From Rhodovulum robiginosum (GTDB lineage: Bacteria; Pseudomonadota; Alphaproteobacteria; Rhodobacterales; Rhodobacteraceae), in the NCBI RefSeq assembly GCF_003944755.1, contig NZ_RWGU01000044.1, positions 62,001 to 126,000 on the forward strand: a stretch of DNA of 64,000 bases, written 5' to 3'. Position 1 is the first letter of the stretch, and the number at the start of each line of letters is the position of its first letter. The notes under the pieces were generated by a model. That model worked only from the letters and a program-made list of their open reading frames with translations. It made no database searches and had not been told where the DNA came from. Positions 9,029 through 18,236 of the stretch are shown one piece after another. A program made the position numbers and the translations under genes.

Positions 9029-10582
9029 TCAGACGAAGGCGTCGGGCAGGGATGCCTTGCGCTCGGCCACGAAGGCGGTCAACGCCTCGGTCAGCGCGGG
9101 GTCCAGCGGCGGCGGCTGGTACTGCGCCAGCAGTTTCGCGGCGCGCTCGCTGGCCAGCATGGCGGTTGAGCGCGCGCCCTCTTCGTCCCACGTCTCGAAG
9201 GGCTTGTAGTCGAACAGGTCGGAGCGCCAGAACGCTTCTTTGAAATGCGCCTGTGTGTGGGCGCAGCCCAGGAAATGGCCCCCCGGTCCGACCTCGCGCA
9301 GCGCGTCCATCGCCTGGGCCTCGGTATCGAGAGCCACGCCCGCGGCCATCTTGTGCAGCGCGCCAAGGTGGTCGGCGTCCATCACGAATTTCTCGATGCT
9401 GGCCACCAGCCCGCCCTCGAGCCAGCCGCAGGCGTGGAGCATGAAGTTCACCCCGCCCAGCAGCGCCGCGTTGAGCGTGTTCGCCGTCTCGTAGGCCGCC
9501 TGCGCATCCGGCAGCTTGGATCCGCAGAGCCCCCCGCCCGAGCGGAACGGCAGATTAAGACGGCGCGCCAACTGCCCGGCCCCGTAGAGGATCTGGCTGG
9601 CCTCCGGCGTGCCGAAGGTGGGCGCGCCCGAATTCATGTCGATCGACATCACGAAGGCGCCGAAGATCACCGGCGCGCCGGGCCGGACAAGCTGGGAATA
9701 GGCCACGCCCGCCATCACCTCGGCCAGCACCTGGGTCAGCGTGCCCACGACCGAGACCGGCGCCATCGCGCCGCCGACGATGAAGGGCGAGACGATGCAG
9801 GCCTGGTTCGCCGCGGCATAGACCTCGAGCGCGCCCATCATCGTGGCGTCGAAGGTCAGCGGAGAGTTGATGTTGATCAGCGAGGTGAGAACCGTGTTTT
9901 CGGCCATGAAGTCGCGGCCGAACAGGATTTCGCACATTTCCACCGAATCGCGGGCGCGGCTGGGCTCGGTCACCGACCCCATGAACGGCTTGTCGCTCAG
10001 CGTCATATGCGCCAGCAGCATGTCGAGATGGCGCTTGTTCACCGGCACGTCGGTGGGCTCGCACACGGTGCCGCCGGAATGGTGCAGCCATTTCGACATG
10101 TAGCCCAAGCGGACGAACTTGCGGAAATCCTCCATCGTGGCGTAGCGCCGCCCGCCCGCAAGGTCGCGCACGAAGGGGGGGCCATAAACCGGGGCCAGCA
10201 CCAGGCTGCGCCCGCCGATCTCGACGTTGCGCGCGGGGTTGCGGGCATGCTGGGTGAACCGGGCGGGGGCCGTTGCGCAAAGCTGACGGGCCAGGCCGCG
10301 GGGCAGCCGCACCCGCTCTCCCTGAACGTCGGCGCCGGCGTCGCGCCAGCGGTCCAGAGCGGCGGGGTTCTCCACGAAATTCACGCCGATCTCTTCGAGC
10401 AAGATCTCGGCGTTGGCCTCGATGATCTCGAGCGCCTCCTCGGTCAGCAGCTCGAAATCGGGGATGCGCCGCTCGATGAAGCGCGCGGTCTCGATGCTGA
10501 CCGCGCTGCGCGCCGCGCGCATGGCCGCGCCGCCGCCGCCGCGACGTCCGCGCCGCGCCACCCCGTCCTGACTCTCGGCCAT
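9029..10582 (-). CDS. Trimethylamine methyltransferase (MttB)-family protein, non-pyrrolysine
   Basis: A 517-residue protein of the MttB superfamily, TIM-barrel corrinoid-dependent methyltransferases acting on quaternary or tertiary amines. Typical segments include LTEEALEIIEANAEILLEEI near the N-terminus, TEPSRARDSVEMC and GGLCGSKLPDAQAAYE. There is no in-frame amber codon, so this is the non-pyrrolysine branch, which includes glycine-betaine methyltransferases (MtgB); the actual substrate is unknown. No corrinoid protein or reductive activator is adjacent. It converges on the DUF6477 gene. Confidence 0.82.
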   Translation of the reverse strand: MAESQDGVARRGRRGGGGAAMRAARSAVSIETARFIERRIPDFELLTEEALEIIEANAEILLEEIGVNFVENPAALDRWRDAGADVQGERVRLPRGLARQLCATAPARFTQHARNPARNVEIGGRSLVLAPVYGPPFVRDLAGGRRYATMEDFRKFVRLGYMSKWLHHSGGTVCEPTDVPVNKRHLDMLLAHMTLSDKPFMGSVTEPSRARDSVEMCEILFGRDFMAENTVLTSLININSPLTFDATMMGALEVYAAANQACIVSPFIVGGAMAPVSVVGTLTQVLAEVMAGVAYSQLVRPGAPVIFGAFVMSIDMNSGAPTFGTPEASQILYGAGQLARRLNLPFRSGGGLCGSKLPDAQAAYETANTLNAALLGGVNFMLHACGWLEGGLVASIEKFVMDADHLGALHKMAAGVALDTEAQAMDALREVGPGGHFLGCAHTQAHFKEAFWRSDLFDYKPFETWDEEGARSTAMLASERAAKLLAQYQPPPLDPALTEALTAFVAERKASLPDAFV

Positions 10583-11309
10583 CGCTTTACCTCCCGCGAA
10601 ATGCCCCGGCGCCGTCTTTCACATGTTCTAGGCACGAACCCTCGCGGGCACGCCACAAATTGCGGCCCTTCCGGGCCCGTCAGCGACATCGGGACCGGCG
10701 GGGATAACCGAAAGACATCCGAATGTCTGGTTTCGTCGTTGGCTTTAACGCACCGGCGCCCGAAACACGCGGCAGAGGCTCGCCCATACCCCCGCGACGC
10801 GCCCTGACCTGACCTTCACGGCCGAGTATCAGCGGCCTTTCTAAAGCGACGTCAAAGCGGTTGGAAACACGCACGACGATATCACCGCCGCTTCTGCACC
10901 GATGACGATCCGGGCTTCGGCTGGAACGACATGGATGTGGTGCGGGTCGGCGCGATCTGGCGGGCCGACAAGAAGTGGGCTCTGCCTGGCGGGCTCAGCT
11001 ACGCGACCGGGTTCATCGACGGCGACCAGACGCTCGTCGACGTGCTGGCCCCGGCGCCGCCGCAATGGCACGGCCTCCTTGGCGGCCAGTTACTGGCCGA
11101 ACGACAAGTGTTTCTTTACAGTCTTCTAACCCCGCGCCTTCGAGTCAGGCGTGACCGTCGCCAGCCCCTCGCATACGTCCAGCCAGCCGGTCAAACTGCG
11201 GATGAAGCAGCATGAAATCGTCATCGGCATGACCCATCGCTGGCAGGCGATGCCGGCCCGCGCCTGCGCGCCCCTTGCGCGGGGGCGGGACCGGCCCTAT
11301 CAGGTGGCC
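10583..11309. other. Long intergenic region with a gene remnant
   Basis: About 730 bases without an intact gene. The first 280 bases hold the mttB upstream region. Around 10868-11100 there is a recognisable protein fragment, annotated separately. From 11110 to 11309 only the guaA leader is seen, with a ribosome site AGGTGG just before the guaA ATG. No tRNA, riboswitch or convincing promoter was recognised. Confidence 0.6.
10868..11100 (+). pseudogene. Remnant of a FadL/OmpP1-type outer-membrane porin
   Basis: One forward frame reads FGWNDMDVVRVGAIWRADKK then WALPGGLSYATGFIDGDQTL and VDVLAPAPPQWH. This matches the pattern near the C-terminus of FadL-family porins: beta-strands with a 'DV-VRVGA-WRADKKW-LRGG' rhythm and a conserved '-LAP---Q-H' turn. 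There is no start codon with a family N-terminus, and the frame drifts into unrelated sequence after the histidine. It is therefore read as a decayed gene. An intact FadL-type gene lies about 3 kb downstream, so a past rearrangement or duplication is plausible. Confidence 0.5.
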
Positions 11310-12875
11310 ATGACACGCACCCATGACCGCCTTTTGATCGTCGACTTCGGCAGCCAGGTGACCCAGCTCATCGCCCGTCGCCTGCGCGAGTTGAACGTCT
11401 ATTGCGAAATCCACCCGTTCCAGAGTGTGACCGACGCGTTTCTCGACACGTACCGGCCCAAGGCGGTGATCCTGTCGGGCGGCCCGGCCTCGGTGCTGGA
11501 CGACGCCAGCCCCCGCCCGCCGGAAAAGGTGTTCGCCCTTGGCGTGCCGGTTCTGGGCATCTGCTATGGCCAGCAGGTGATGATGCAGATGCTCGGCGGC
11601 CGGGTCGAAAGCGGCCACGGCACGGCCGAGTTCGGCCGCGCCTACGTCACCCCCGCCGACCAGCGCATCGACCTGTTGAACGGCTGGTTCCTGGACGGAA
11701 CGGGCCGCGAACAGGTCTGGATGAGCCACGGCGACCATGTGGCTGAAATCGCGCCGGGTTTTGAGGTTTTCGGCACATCCCCCAATGCGCCGTTCGCCAT
11801 CGTGGGCGACCTTGACCGCCAGTTCTACGCGGTGCAGTTCCATCCCGAGGTGCACCACACCCCGAACGGCAAGACGCTTTACGAGAATTTCGTAAAGCTC
11901 GCGGGGTTTTCCGGCGACTGGACGATGGGCGCCTACCGCGACGAGGCGATCCAGAAGATCCGCGACCAGGTCGGCGATGCCAGGGTCATCTGCGGCCTGT
12001 CGGGCGGCGTCGACAGCTCGGTCGCAGCGGTGCTGATCCACGAGGCAATCGGCGAGCAGCTGACCTGCGTCTTCGTCGATCACGGCCTGCTCCGGCTGAA
12101 CGAGGCCGAGGAAGTGGTCACGATGTTCCGCGACCACTACAACATCCCGCTGATCCATGCCGATGAAACCGATCTGTTCCTCGGCGCGCTCGAGGGCGTG
12201 TCCGACCCGGAGGTCAAGCGCAAGACCATCGGCAAGCTGTTCATCGACGTGTTCCAGAAATACGCCGACCAGATCGAGGGGGCCGCGTTCCTGGCCCAGG
12301 GCACGCTTTACCCAGATGTCATTGAATCGGTGTCGTTTTCCGGCGGCCCCTCGGTCACGATCAAAAGCCACCACAACGTCGGCGGCCTGCCCGAGAAGAT
12401 GGGGCTGAAGCTGGTCGAACCGCTGCGCGAGCTTTTCAAGGACGAGGTGCGCGCGCTTGGCCGCGAGCTGGGGCTGCCCGACAGCTTCATCGGCCGCCAC
12501 CCCTTCCCCGGCCCGGGCCTGGCGATCCGCTGCCCCGGCGAGATCACCCGCGAAAAGCTGGAGATCCTGCGCAAGGCGGATGCCGTCTATATCGACCAGA
12601 TCCGCAAGCATGGGCTCTATGACGAGATCTGGCAGGCCTTTGTCGCCATCCTGCCGGTGCGCACCGTCGGCGTGATGGGCGACGGGCGCACCTACGATTA
12701 CGCCTGCGCGCTGCGTGCCGTCACCTCGGTCGACGGGATGACCGCCGATTACTACCCGTTTACCCATGATTTCCTTGGCGAGACCGCCACGCGGATCATC
12801 AACGAGGTCAAGGGGATCAACCGGGTAACCTACGACATCACATCGAAACCCCCCGGCACCATCGAATGGGAGTGA
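11310..12875 (+). CDS. guaA: GMP synthase (glutamine-hydrolysing)
   Basis: Converts XMP to GMP using ATP and glutamine. The 521-residue chain has the N-terminal class I amidotransferase domain (catalytic Cys in GICYGQQV, His/Glu in QFHPEVHH), the ATP pyrophosphatase domain with [10 protein letters not shown] near residue 228, and the C-terminal dimerisation domain ending in the near-universal KPPGTIEWE. The ATG at 11310 follows AGGTGG and gives the family length; the frame is open upstream but without family residues. Just after the stop a GC-rich nested inverted repeat (12877-12914) could act as a weak terminator. Confidence 0.97.
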   Translation: MTRTHDRLLIVDFGSQVTQLIARRLRELNVYCEIHPFQSVTDAFLDTYRPKAVILSGGPASVLDDASPRPPEKVFALGVPVLGICYGQQVMMQMLGGRVESGHGTAEFGRAYVTPADQRIDLLNGWFLDGTGREQVWMSHGDHVAEIAPGFEVFGTSPNAPFAIVGDLDRQFYAVQFHPEVHHTPNGKTLYENFVKLAGFSGDWTMGAYRDEAIQKIRDQVGDARVICGLSGGVDSSVAAVLIHEAIGEQLTCVFVDHGLLRLNEAEEVVTMFRDHYNIPLIHADETDLFLGALEGVSDPEVKRKTIGKLFIDVFQKYADQIEGAAFLAQGTLYPDVIESVSFSGGPSVTIKSHHNVGGLPEKMGLKLVEPLRELFKDEVRALGRELGLPDSFIGRHPFPGPGLAIRCPGEITREKLEILRKADAVYIDQIRKHGLYDEIWQAFVAILPVRTVGVMGDGRTYDYACALRAVTSVDGMTADYYPFTHDFLGETATRIINEVKGINRVTYDITSKPPGTIEWE

Positions 12876-13257
12876 TCCGCCGCGCCGTGCTGGCACGGGT
12901 ACGCATCGCGGCGGTGCCGCCCATGGGCGCGACGGCGCCCCCTGCCCGAGGATGGAGCGGCCGGCATGGGGCTGCCCGCGGCGTTGACGGCTGTCGGGCG
13001 GCCTGACCGGCAGACCGCGGCACTTGTGGTGCGGCATGGCCGGGGGCATGGGCGCGCCGCGCCAGCGTAACGAGCTGTTTCCGTGCTTGGGGGTGCTTGA
13101 CGCGCGCGGCGGGCTCGGGTCCTCTGGGCCGGCGCGCCACGGGAAAAAACGCCTTGCCCCATACCCTTGCCTGCCTCTGCATTGCGGTTGCCACGCTGCC
13201 GGCCAAAGCCGCGGGCCGTTTCGGCCGGCTCGGCGGCCGCTGCACCGGGGCGGCGCG
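12876..13257 (+). other. Gap between guaA and the EamA gene
   Basis: About 380 bases with no supported gene. It begins with a nested inverted repeat at 12877-12914 (CCGCCGCG and CGCGGCGG enclosing CCGTGC and GCACGG) directly after the guaA stop. There is no T-run, so termination there would be weak or factor-dependent. The remainder is GC-rich and shows no clear motif. Confidence 0.4.
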
Positions 13258-14142
13258 GTGAGCCCGCCCGCCACGCTGCGTGCCACGGCCTGGATGACCG
13301 GGGCCATCGCGTCGTTTTCCTCGATGGCCGTCGCGGGGCGCGCGGTGCAGATCGAGCTCGATACGTTCGAGCTTTTGTTCTACCGCTCGCTGATCGGCAT
13401 CGTTCTGGTCGTGGCCGTGGGCCGCGCCGCGGGCACGCTGAACCAGGTGCCGACCCGCCGGCCGGGCCTGCACATCTTGCGCAACATCAGCCATTTCGCC
13501 GGACAGAACCTGTGGTTTTACGCGCTCACCGCGATCCCGCTGGCGCAGGTTTTCGCACTGGAATTCACCTCGCCGCTCTGGGTGGCGGTGCTGGCGCCGC
13601 TGATCCTGGGCGAGCGGCTGACCCGCAGCCGTGCGCTGGCGGCAATGGTCGGGTTCGTGGGCATCCTGATCGTCGCCCGGCCCGACCCCGCGGCGCTGGA
13701 ACCCGGCGCGCTGGCCGCGCTCGGCGCGGCGCTGGGCTTTGCCGGGTCGGCGGTCTTTACCAAGCGGCTGACCCGGACCGAAAGCGTGACCTGCATCCTG
13801 TTCTGGCTGACCGTGATGCAGGCCGCGATGGGTCTGGCCTGCGCCGGGGCCGATTTCGACATCGCCTGGCCCAGCGTCACGGCCTGGCCGTGGCTGGCGG
13901 TCATCGGCTGCGCGGGGCTGTTCGCGCATTTCTGCCTGACACGGGCTTTGGCGCTTGCCCCGGCGATCATCGTGATGCCGATGGATTTCCTGCGCCTTCC
14001 GGTCATCGCGCTGGTCGGCATGGCATTTTACCGCGAACCCCTGGAGGCGGCGGTGTTCCTGGGCGCCGCCGTCATCTTCTCTGCGAACCTGATGAACCTG
14101 CGCACCGAGACAAGGAGGACGAAACAACGCAGCGTCGGTTGA
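13258..14142 (+). CDS. EamA/DMT-superfamily transporter
   Basis: A 294-residue integral membrane protein with ten predicted hydrophobic segments arranged as two EamA repeats (about residues 10-135 and 150-285), typical of drug/metabolite exporters. Signature parts include the ISHFAGQNLWFYALTAIPLA segment and the repeat-end EFTSPLWVAVLAPLILGERL. Substrate unknown; relatives export amino acids, nucleotides or metabolites. The GTG at 13258 is the best start: upstream in-frame codons encode unlikely low-complexity sequence. Confidence 0.87.
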   Translation: MSPPATLRATAWMTGAIASFSSMAVAGRAVQIELDTFELLFYRSLIGIVLVVAVGRAAGTLNQVPTRRPGLHILRNISHFAGQNLWFYALTAIPLAQVFALEFTSPLWVAVLAPLILGERLTRSRALAAMVGFVGILIVARPDPAALEPGALAALGAALGFAGSAVFTKRLTRTESVTCILFWLTVMQAAMGLACAGADFDIAWPSVTAWPWLAVIGCAGLFAHFCLTRALALAPAIIVMPMDFLRLPVIALVGMAFYREPLEAAVFLGAAVIFSANLMNLRTETRRTKQRSVG

Positions 14143-14152
14143 CGTAGCGTTA

Positions 14153-14181
14153 TTGATTGACCGACAAAATCCCGGCTAGGT
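14153..14181 (+). promoter_or_regulatory. Candidate promoter of the FadL-type porin gene
   Basis: TTGATT (14153-14158) and CTAGGT (14176-14181) are separated by 17 bases, about 40 bases before the porin start. Another TTGAC-like hexamer overlaps, so the exact register is uncertain. Confidence 0.3.
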
Positions 14182-14220
14182 AGCGTTGGGGCCCGAACAA
14201 ATACAACTCTGGGGGGACAG

Positions 14221-15372
14221 ATGCACAGATATGTCGGGGCAGCCGGGCTGGCGCTGCTGGGAGCGGGAGCCGCCTTTGCCGGCGGGGTGGAGCGAACGAC
14301 GCAATCGACCGGGATCCTGTTTCAGGATGGCAATTACGTCGAGTTCACCTTTGGGCATCTCTTCGCCGATATCAGCGGCACGCAGGCCTTCGCGGTTGGC
14401 CCGACCAGCCCCGCCGGCGCCAGTTCCGGCGACATGACGGGTGATTTCACGGCCGCCAGCCTCGGGTTCAAGACCCGCCTCAACGACCGGATGGATGCAG
14501 CGCTGGTGCTGGACAGCCCGTTCGGCGCGGCGGTCGATTACGGCCCCGACACCGGCTATCTCTATGGCGGCTCGTCGCTTGCCTTCGGCGGATCGACCGC
14601 CAACCTGGAAAGCCAGGCGGCCACCGCGATGCTGCGCTACAGGCTCGACGGCGGGATAAGCGTCTTCGGCGGTCTCAGGATGCTCAAGGTCAGCGGCGAT
14701 GTCGGCCTGTTCAACGGCTACACGCTGGACACCTCGACCGAGACCGATCTGGGATATCTGCTGGGCGTTGCCTATGAGCGGCCGGAGATCGCCCTGCGCG
14801 TCGCGCTGACCTACAACTCGGCGATCACGACCGATTTCGGGGCGACCGAGGCCGCGCCCGTCGACGGCGTTCCCGCGACCATGACCGACTTCACCACCGA
14901 GTTCCCGCAATCGGTGAACCTGGAATTCCAGACCGGCATCGCCCGCGACACGCTGGTTTTCGGTTCGGTGCGCTGGGTCGACTGGTCGGAGTTCCAGATC
15001 GCGCCGACGATCTACGTCGCCGGCGTGGGCGAGCCGCTGGTCAGTTTCGACGAGGACCGCATCACCTACCAGATCGGCGTCGGGCGGCGGTTTTCCGACC
15101 ACTGGTCGGGCGCCATCACCGCCTCGCACGAGCCCCAGAATGGCGGGTTCGCCGGCAACCTCGGGCCGCGCGACGGTCTGACCAGCCTCGGGCTGGCGGC
15201 CACCTACACCACCGGCAAGGTCGAGATCACCGGCGCGGTGCGCTATTTCTGGATCGGCGACGCCAAGACCAAGCCGCCCCCGGCACTGGGCGCCCCCGCC
15301 GGCACGACCTTCGGCCAGTTCGAGGATAACGAGGGGCTGGGTGTGGGTGTAAAGGTGGCCTACCGGTTCTGA
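14221..15372 (+). CDS. FadL/OmpP1/TodX-family outer-membrane transporter
   Basis: A 383-residue outer-membrane beta-barrel protein. It begins with a signal peptide (LALLGAGAAFAGG, cleavage near residue 20) and is followed by alternating hydrophobic strands ending in VGVKVAYRF with a terminal phenylalanine, the BAM recognition feature. The family takes up long-chain fatty acids or other hydrophobic compounds. The ribosome site GGGGGG precedes the ATG by four bases. A fragment of a similar protein lies at 10868-11100. Confidence 0.87.
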   Translation: MHRYVGAAGLALLGAGAAFAGGVERTTQSTGILFQDGNYVEFTFGHLFADISGTQAFAVGPTSPAGASSGDMTGDFTAASLGFKTRLNDRMDAALVLDSPFGAAVDYGPDTGYLYGGSSLAFGGSTANLESQAATAMLRYRLDGGISVFGGLRMLKVSGDVGLFNGYTLDTSTETDLGYLLGVAYERPEIALRVALTYNSAITTDFGATEAAPVDGVPATMTDFTTEFPQSVNLEFQTGIARDTLVFGSVRWVDWSEFQIAPTIYVAGVGEPLVSFDEDRITYQIGVGRRFSDHWSGAITASHEPQNGGFAGNLGPRDGLTSLGLAATYTTGKVEITGAVRYFWIGDAKTKPPPALGAPAGTTFGQFEDNEGLGVGVKVAYRF

Positions 15373-15440
15373 TCGGCGCATAGGATTTGACCGCCCCGCC
15401 CCCTCTGGCTAGGAGAGGCCCGAGACAGAGAGGGCGGGCG

Positions 15441-16301
15441 ATGATCTATCAATGCGCGGACGACTGGCGTGACTGCGCCCACAAGCGGGTGTTGCTGTTC
15501 GGCATGTCGGGCCTGGGCAAGACCCATGTCTCGGCCATGCTGCGGGGCGGCGGCGAATGGTTCCACTACTCGATCGACTACCGCATCGGCACGCGCTACA
15601 TGGGCGAACACATCGCCGACAATTTCAAGCGCGAGGCGATGAAGGTGCCGCTGCTGCGCGAGCTGCTGCTGACCGACAGCGTGTATATCGCCTCCAACAT
15701 CACGTTCCACAATCTCGCGCCGCTCTCCACCTACCTGGGCAAGCCCGGCGCGCCGGACAGGGGCGGGTTGCCCTTCGCCGAATACATGCGCCGGCAGGAA
15801 CAGCACCGCGAGGCCGAGATCGCCGCGCTGATGGATACGCCGCGGTTTATCGACAAGGCCGGGTCGCTTTACGGCTACGCCCATTTCGTGTGCGACTCGG
15901 GCGGGTCGATCTGCGAGGTCGTCGCCCCCGAAAACCCCGAAGACCCGGTGCTCAAAACGCTTTCGGACAACCTGCTGCTGGTCTGGATCAAGGGCTCGGA
16001 CGCGCATACCGAAGAGTTGGTCCGCCGCTTCGACCGCGCGCCCAAGCCGATGTATTACCAGCCCGAGTTCCTGCGCGCCGCGTGGGAGGACTACCTCAAG
16101 ACCCACAGGCTCGGCGAAACGCAGGTCGACCCCGACGCCTTCGTGCGCTGGACCTATGCCCGCGCCCTGGCCCATCGCCAGCCGCGCTATGCCGCCATGG
16201 CCGAAAACTGGGGCGTCACGGTCCTGGCCGAGGACGTGGCCGCGGTGAAGACCCCGGCCGATTTCGAGGCGCTGATTGCCGAGGCCCTTGAGTCCCGCTG
16301 A
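15441..16301 (+). CDS. P-loop ATPase of unknown function upstream of metA
   Basis: A 286-residue protein with a Walker A loop at the start (LLFGMSGLGKTHVSAML, near residue 20) and a nucleotide-kinase-like fold. Later segments such as FVCDSGGSICEVVAPEN and LLLVWIKGSDAHTEELVRRF are probably Walker B and strand regions. I recall similar 'ATPase' genes next to metA in alphaproteobacteria, but no reaction is known to me. It is 44 bases upstream of metA on the same strand, so co-transcription is likely. Confidence 0.65.
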   Translation: MIYQCADDWRDCAHKRVLLFGMSGLGKTHVSAMLRGGGEWFHYSIDYRIGTRYMGEHIADNFKREAMKVPLLRELLLTDSVYIASNITFHNLAPLSTYLGKPGAPDRGGLPFAEYMRRQEQHREAEIAALMDTPRFIDKAGSLYGYAHFVCDSGGSICEVVAPENPEDPVLKTLSDNLLLVWIKGSDAHTEELVRRFDRAPKPMYYQPEFLRAAWEDYLKTHRLGETQVDPDAFVRWTYARALAHRQPRYAAMAENWGVTVLAEDVAAVKTPADFEALIAEALESR

Positions 16302-16345
16302 CGACACCCCTATTTCCAGCGTCCTGAAACGGAGCCCCCTGCCCC

Positions 16346-17278
16346 ATGCCCATCAAGCTGCCCTCGGACCTGCCCGCCTTCGACGTGCTGACGCGCGAGG
16401 GCGTGATGGTCATGGGCGAGGCGGCGGCGGCGCGGCAGGATATCCGGCCCCTGCGCATCGGTCTGTTGAACCTGATGCCAAAGAAGATCCAGACCGAGAT
16501 CCAGTTCGCGCGGCTGATCGGCGCCACGCCGCTGCAGATCGAGCTGAGCCTCGTGCGCATGACCGAGCACCGCACCAGGAACACCGCGACCGAACATATG
16601 GAGGCGTTCTATCGCCCCTTCGAAGATATCGCGGCCAGCGGCGAAAAGTTCGACGGCCTCATCATCACCGGCGCGCCGATCGAGCATCTGCCCTTCCCCG
16701 ATGTCACCTATTGGGATGAGCTGACCCGCGTCTTCGACTGGACCCAGACCCATGTGCATTCGACCTTCGGCGTCTGCTGGGGCGGCATGGCGATGATCAA
16801 CTACTTCCACGGTGTGGAAAAGCACATGCTCGAGGCCAAGGCCTTCGGGTGTTTCCGGCATGCCAACCTCGCGCCCGCCTCGCCCTATCTGCGCGGTTTT
16901 TCGGACGATTTCGTCATCCCCGTCAGCCGTTGGACCGAGATGCGCCAGCACGAAATCGACGCCGCGCCGGGGCTGACCACGCTTCTGGGCAGCGACGAGG
17001 TCGGCCCTTGCCTGGTCGAGGACGAGGGCCACCAGGCGCTCTATATCTTCAACCATTTCGAATATGACAGCGACACGCTGAAACAGGAATACGACCGCGA
17101 TGCCGCGGCGGGTGCGGCCATTGATGTGCCGGTCAACTACTACCCCGGCGACGACCCGACGCGCCGGCCGCTTAACCGCTGGCGCAGCCACGCGCATCTC
17201 CTATATGGCAACTGGATAAACCAGATCTACCAGACCACCCCCTACGAGATCGCGCGCATCGGCACCGCCCCCGGCTGA
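16346..17278 (+). CDS. metA: Homoserine O-acetyltransferase, MetA type
   Basis: First committed step of methionine synthesis, acylating homoserine. The 310-residue protein has the MetA glutamine-amidotransferase-like fold with catalytic Cys144 in FGVCWGG and the His237/Glu239 pair in FNHFEYD. Position 113, in [10 protein letters not shown], is glutamate. In the literature a glutamate here gives acetyl-CoA specificity and a glycine (as in E. coli) gives succinyl-CoA specificity, so an acetyltransferase is predicted despite the usual 'succinyltransferase' label. The gap to the upstream ATPase is too short for a SAM riboswitch, and none is seen. Confidence 0.92.
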   Translation: MPIKLPSDLPAFDVLTREGVMVMGEAAAARQDIRPLRIGLLNLMPKKIQTEIQFARLIGATPLQIELSLVRMTEHRTRNTATEHMEAFYRPFEDIAASGEKFDGLIITGAPIEHLPFPDVTYWDELTRVFDWTQTHVHSTFGVCWGGMAMINYFHGVEKHMLEAKAFGCFRHANLAPASPYLRGFSDDFVIPVSRWTEMRQHEIDAAPGLTTLLGSDEVGPCLVEDEGHQALYIFNHFEYDSDTLKQEYDRDAAAGAAIDVPVNYYPGDDPTRRPLNRWRSHAHLLYGNWINQIYQTTPYEIARIGTAPG

Positions 17279-17311
17279 GCCGCCCGCGCGGCCCAACCGA
17301 AAGGCCCGATC

Positions 17312-18196
17312 ATGCTGCGCCGCGCCGACCCGCCCGACCCGTCCGGCCGTCTGCTGTCGATCCGCGGCGGGCAGGTCCATGCCCATGTTCAGGGCACGGG
17401 GCCCGATCTGGTGCTGATCCATGGCGCGGGCGGCAACCTGCGCGATTTCACCTTTCACCTGGTCGGGCGCCTGGCACCGCGCTACCGCGTCATCGCCTTC
17501 GACCGGCCCGGTCTTGGCCACAGCACGCCGCTGCACGAAAACGGCGAATCCCCCATCGAACAGGCCGCCGTGCTGGCCGAGGCGGCCGAGTTGCTGGAGG
17601 TGAAGGATGCGATCCTCGTTGGCCATTCCTATGGCGGCGCCGTCGCCATGGCCTGGGCGCTGAACCACCCCGCCAACGTGGCCGGCCTGGTGTCGCTGGC
17701 CGGCGCGCTGATGCCGTGGAAGGGCGGGCTGGGCGCGTGGTACCAGATCGCCGCGTCGGGCATCGGCGGCGCGGTGGTGGTGCCGCTGGTCGCGGCTTTG
17801 GTGCCCCGTCGGCTGGCGGCCCCGGTGCTCGACAAGATCTTCGCGCCCCAGCACCCGCCCGCGGGCTATGCCGCGCATCTGGGGATCGAGCTGTCGCTGC
17901 GTCCGCAGGCCCTCAGGGCCAATGTCCGGCAGGTAAACGGGCTGAAGCCCCATCTCGCCGCCATGGCGCCGCGCTATCCCGGCCTGTCGGTGCCGATCGA
18001 GATCGTGCACGGCACCGCCGACGAGATCGTGCCGATCGAGGTGCATTCGCGCCCCTTCGCCGCGCGCGTACCCTCGGCCCGCCTGACCGAGTTGCCCGGT
18101 GTCGGCCACATGCCCCACCATGCCCGCCCCGAAGAGGCCATCGCGGCCATCGACCGCGCCGCGAACCGCGCCGGGCGGCTGCAGCCCGGCCGCTGA
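17312..18196 (+). CDS. Alpha/beta hydrolase, cytoplasmic paralogue
   Basis: A 294-residue alpha/beta-hydrolase fold protein. The oxyanion-hole motif LIHGAGGN, the nucleophile elbow GHSYGG (Ser at about residue 112), an acid region in HGTADEIVP and a late catalytic histidine in GVGHMPHH are all visible. No signal peptide. Substrate unknown; likely an esterase, haloperoxidase-like enzyme or related hydrolase. The next gene is a close paralogue with the same cap region, so the two arose by tandem duplication. Confidence 0.85.
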   Translation: MLRRADPPDPSGRLLSIRGGQVHAHVQGTGPDLVLIHGAGGNLRDFTFHLVGRLAPRYRVIAFDRPGLGHSTPLHENGESPIEQAAVLAEAAELLEVKDAILVGHSYGGAVAMAWALNHPANVAGLVSLAGALMPWKGGLGAWYQIAASGIGGAVVVPLVAALVPRRLAAPVLDKIFAPQHPPAGYAAHLGIELSLRPQALRANVRQVNGLKPHLAAMAPRYPGLSVPIEIVHGTADEIVPIEVHSRPFAARVPSARLTELPGVGHMPHHARPEEAIAAIDRAANRAGRLQPGR

Positions 18197-18236
18197 GGTC
18201 TGGCCCGCACCCGCCGGGCCGCTATATGCTGGGGCA

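Noticed and set aside
9029-10582. Pyrrolysine (in-frame TAG) in the MttB-family gene
   Set aside because: The frame is uninterrupted and has no amber codon.
11145-13307. Long minus-strand open frame opposite guaA
   Set aside because: It mirrors guaA codons. The often seen antisense reading of the guaA C-terminus is a known artefact. The last residues near 11145 look slightly protein-like but cannot be tied to any family.
16302-16345. SAM riboswitch upstream of metA
   Set aside because: The gap is only 44 bases and shows no pseudoknot-like pattern.
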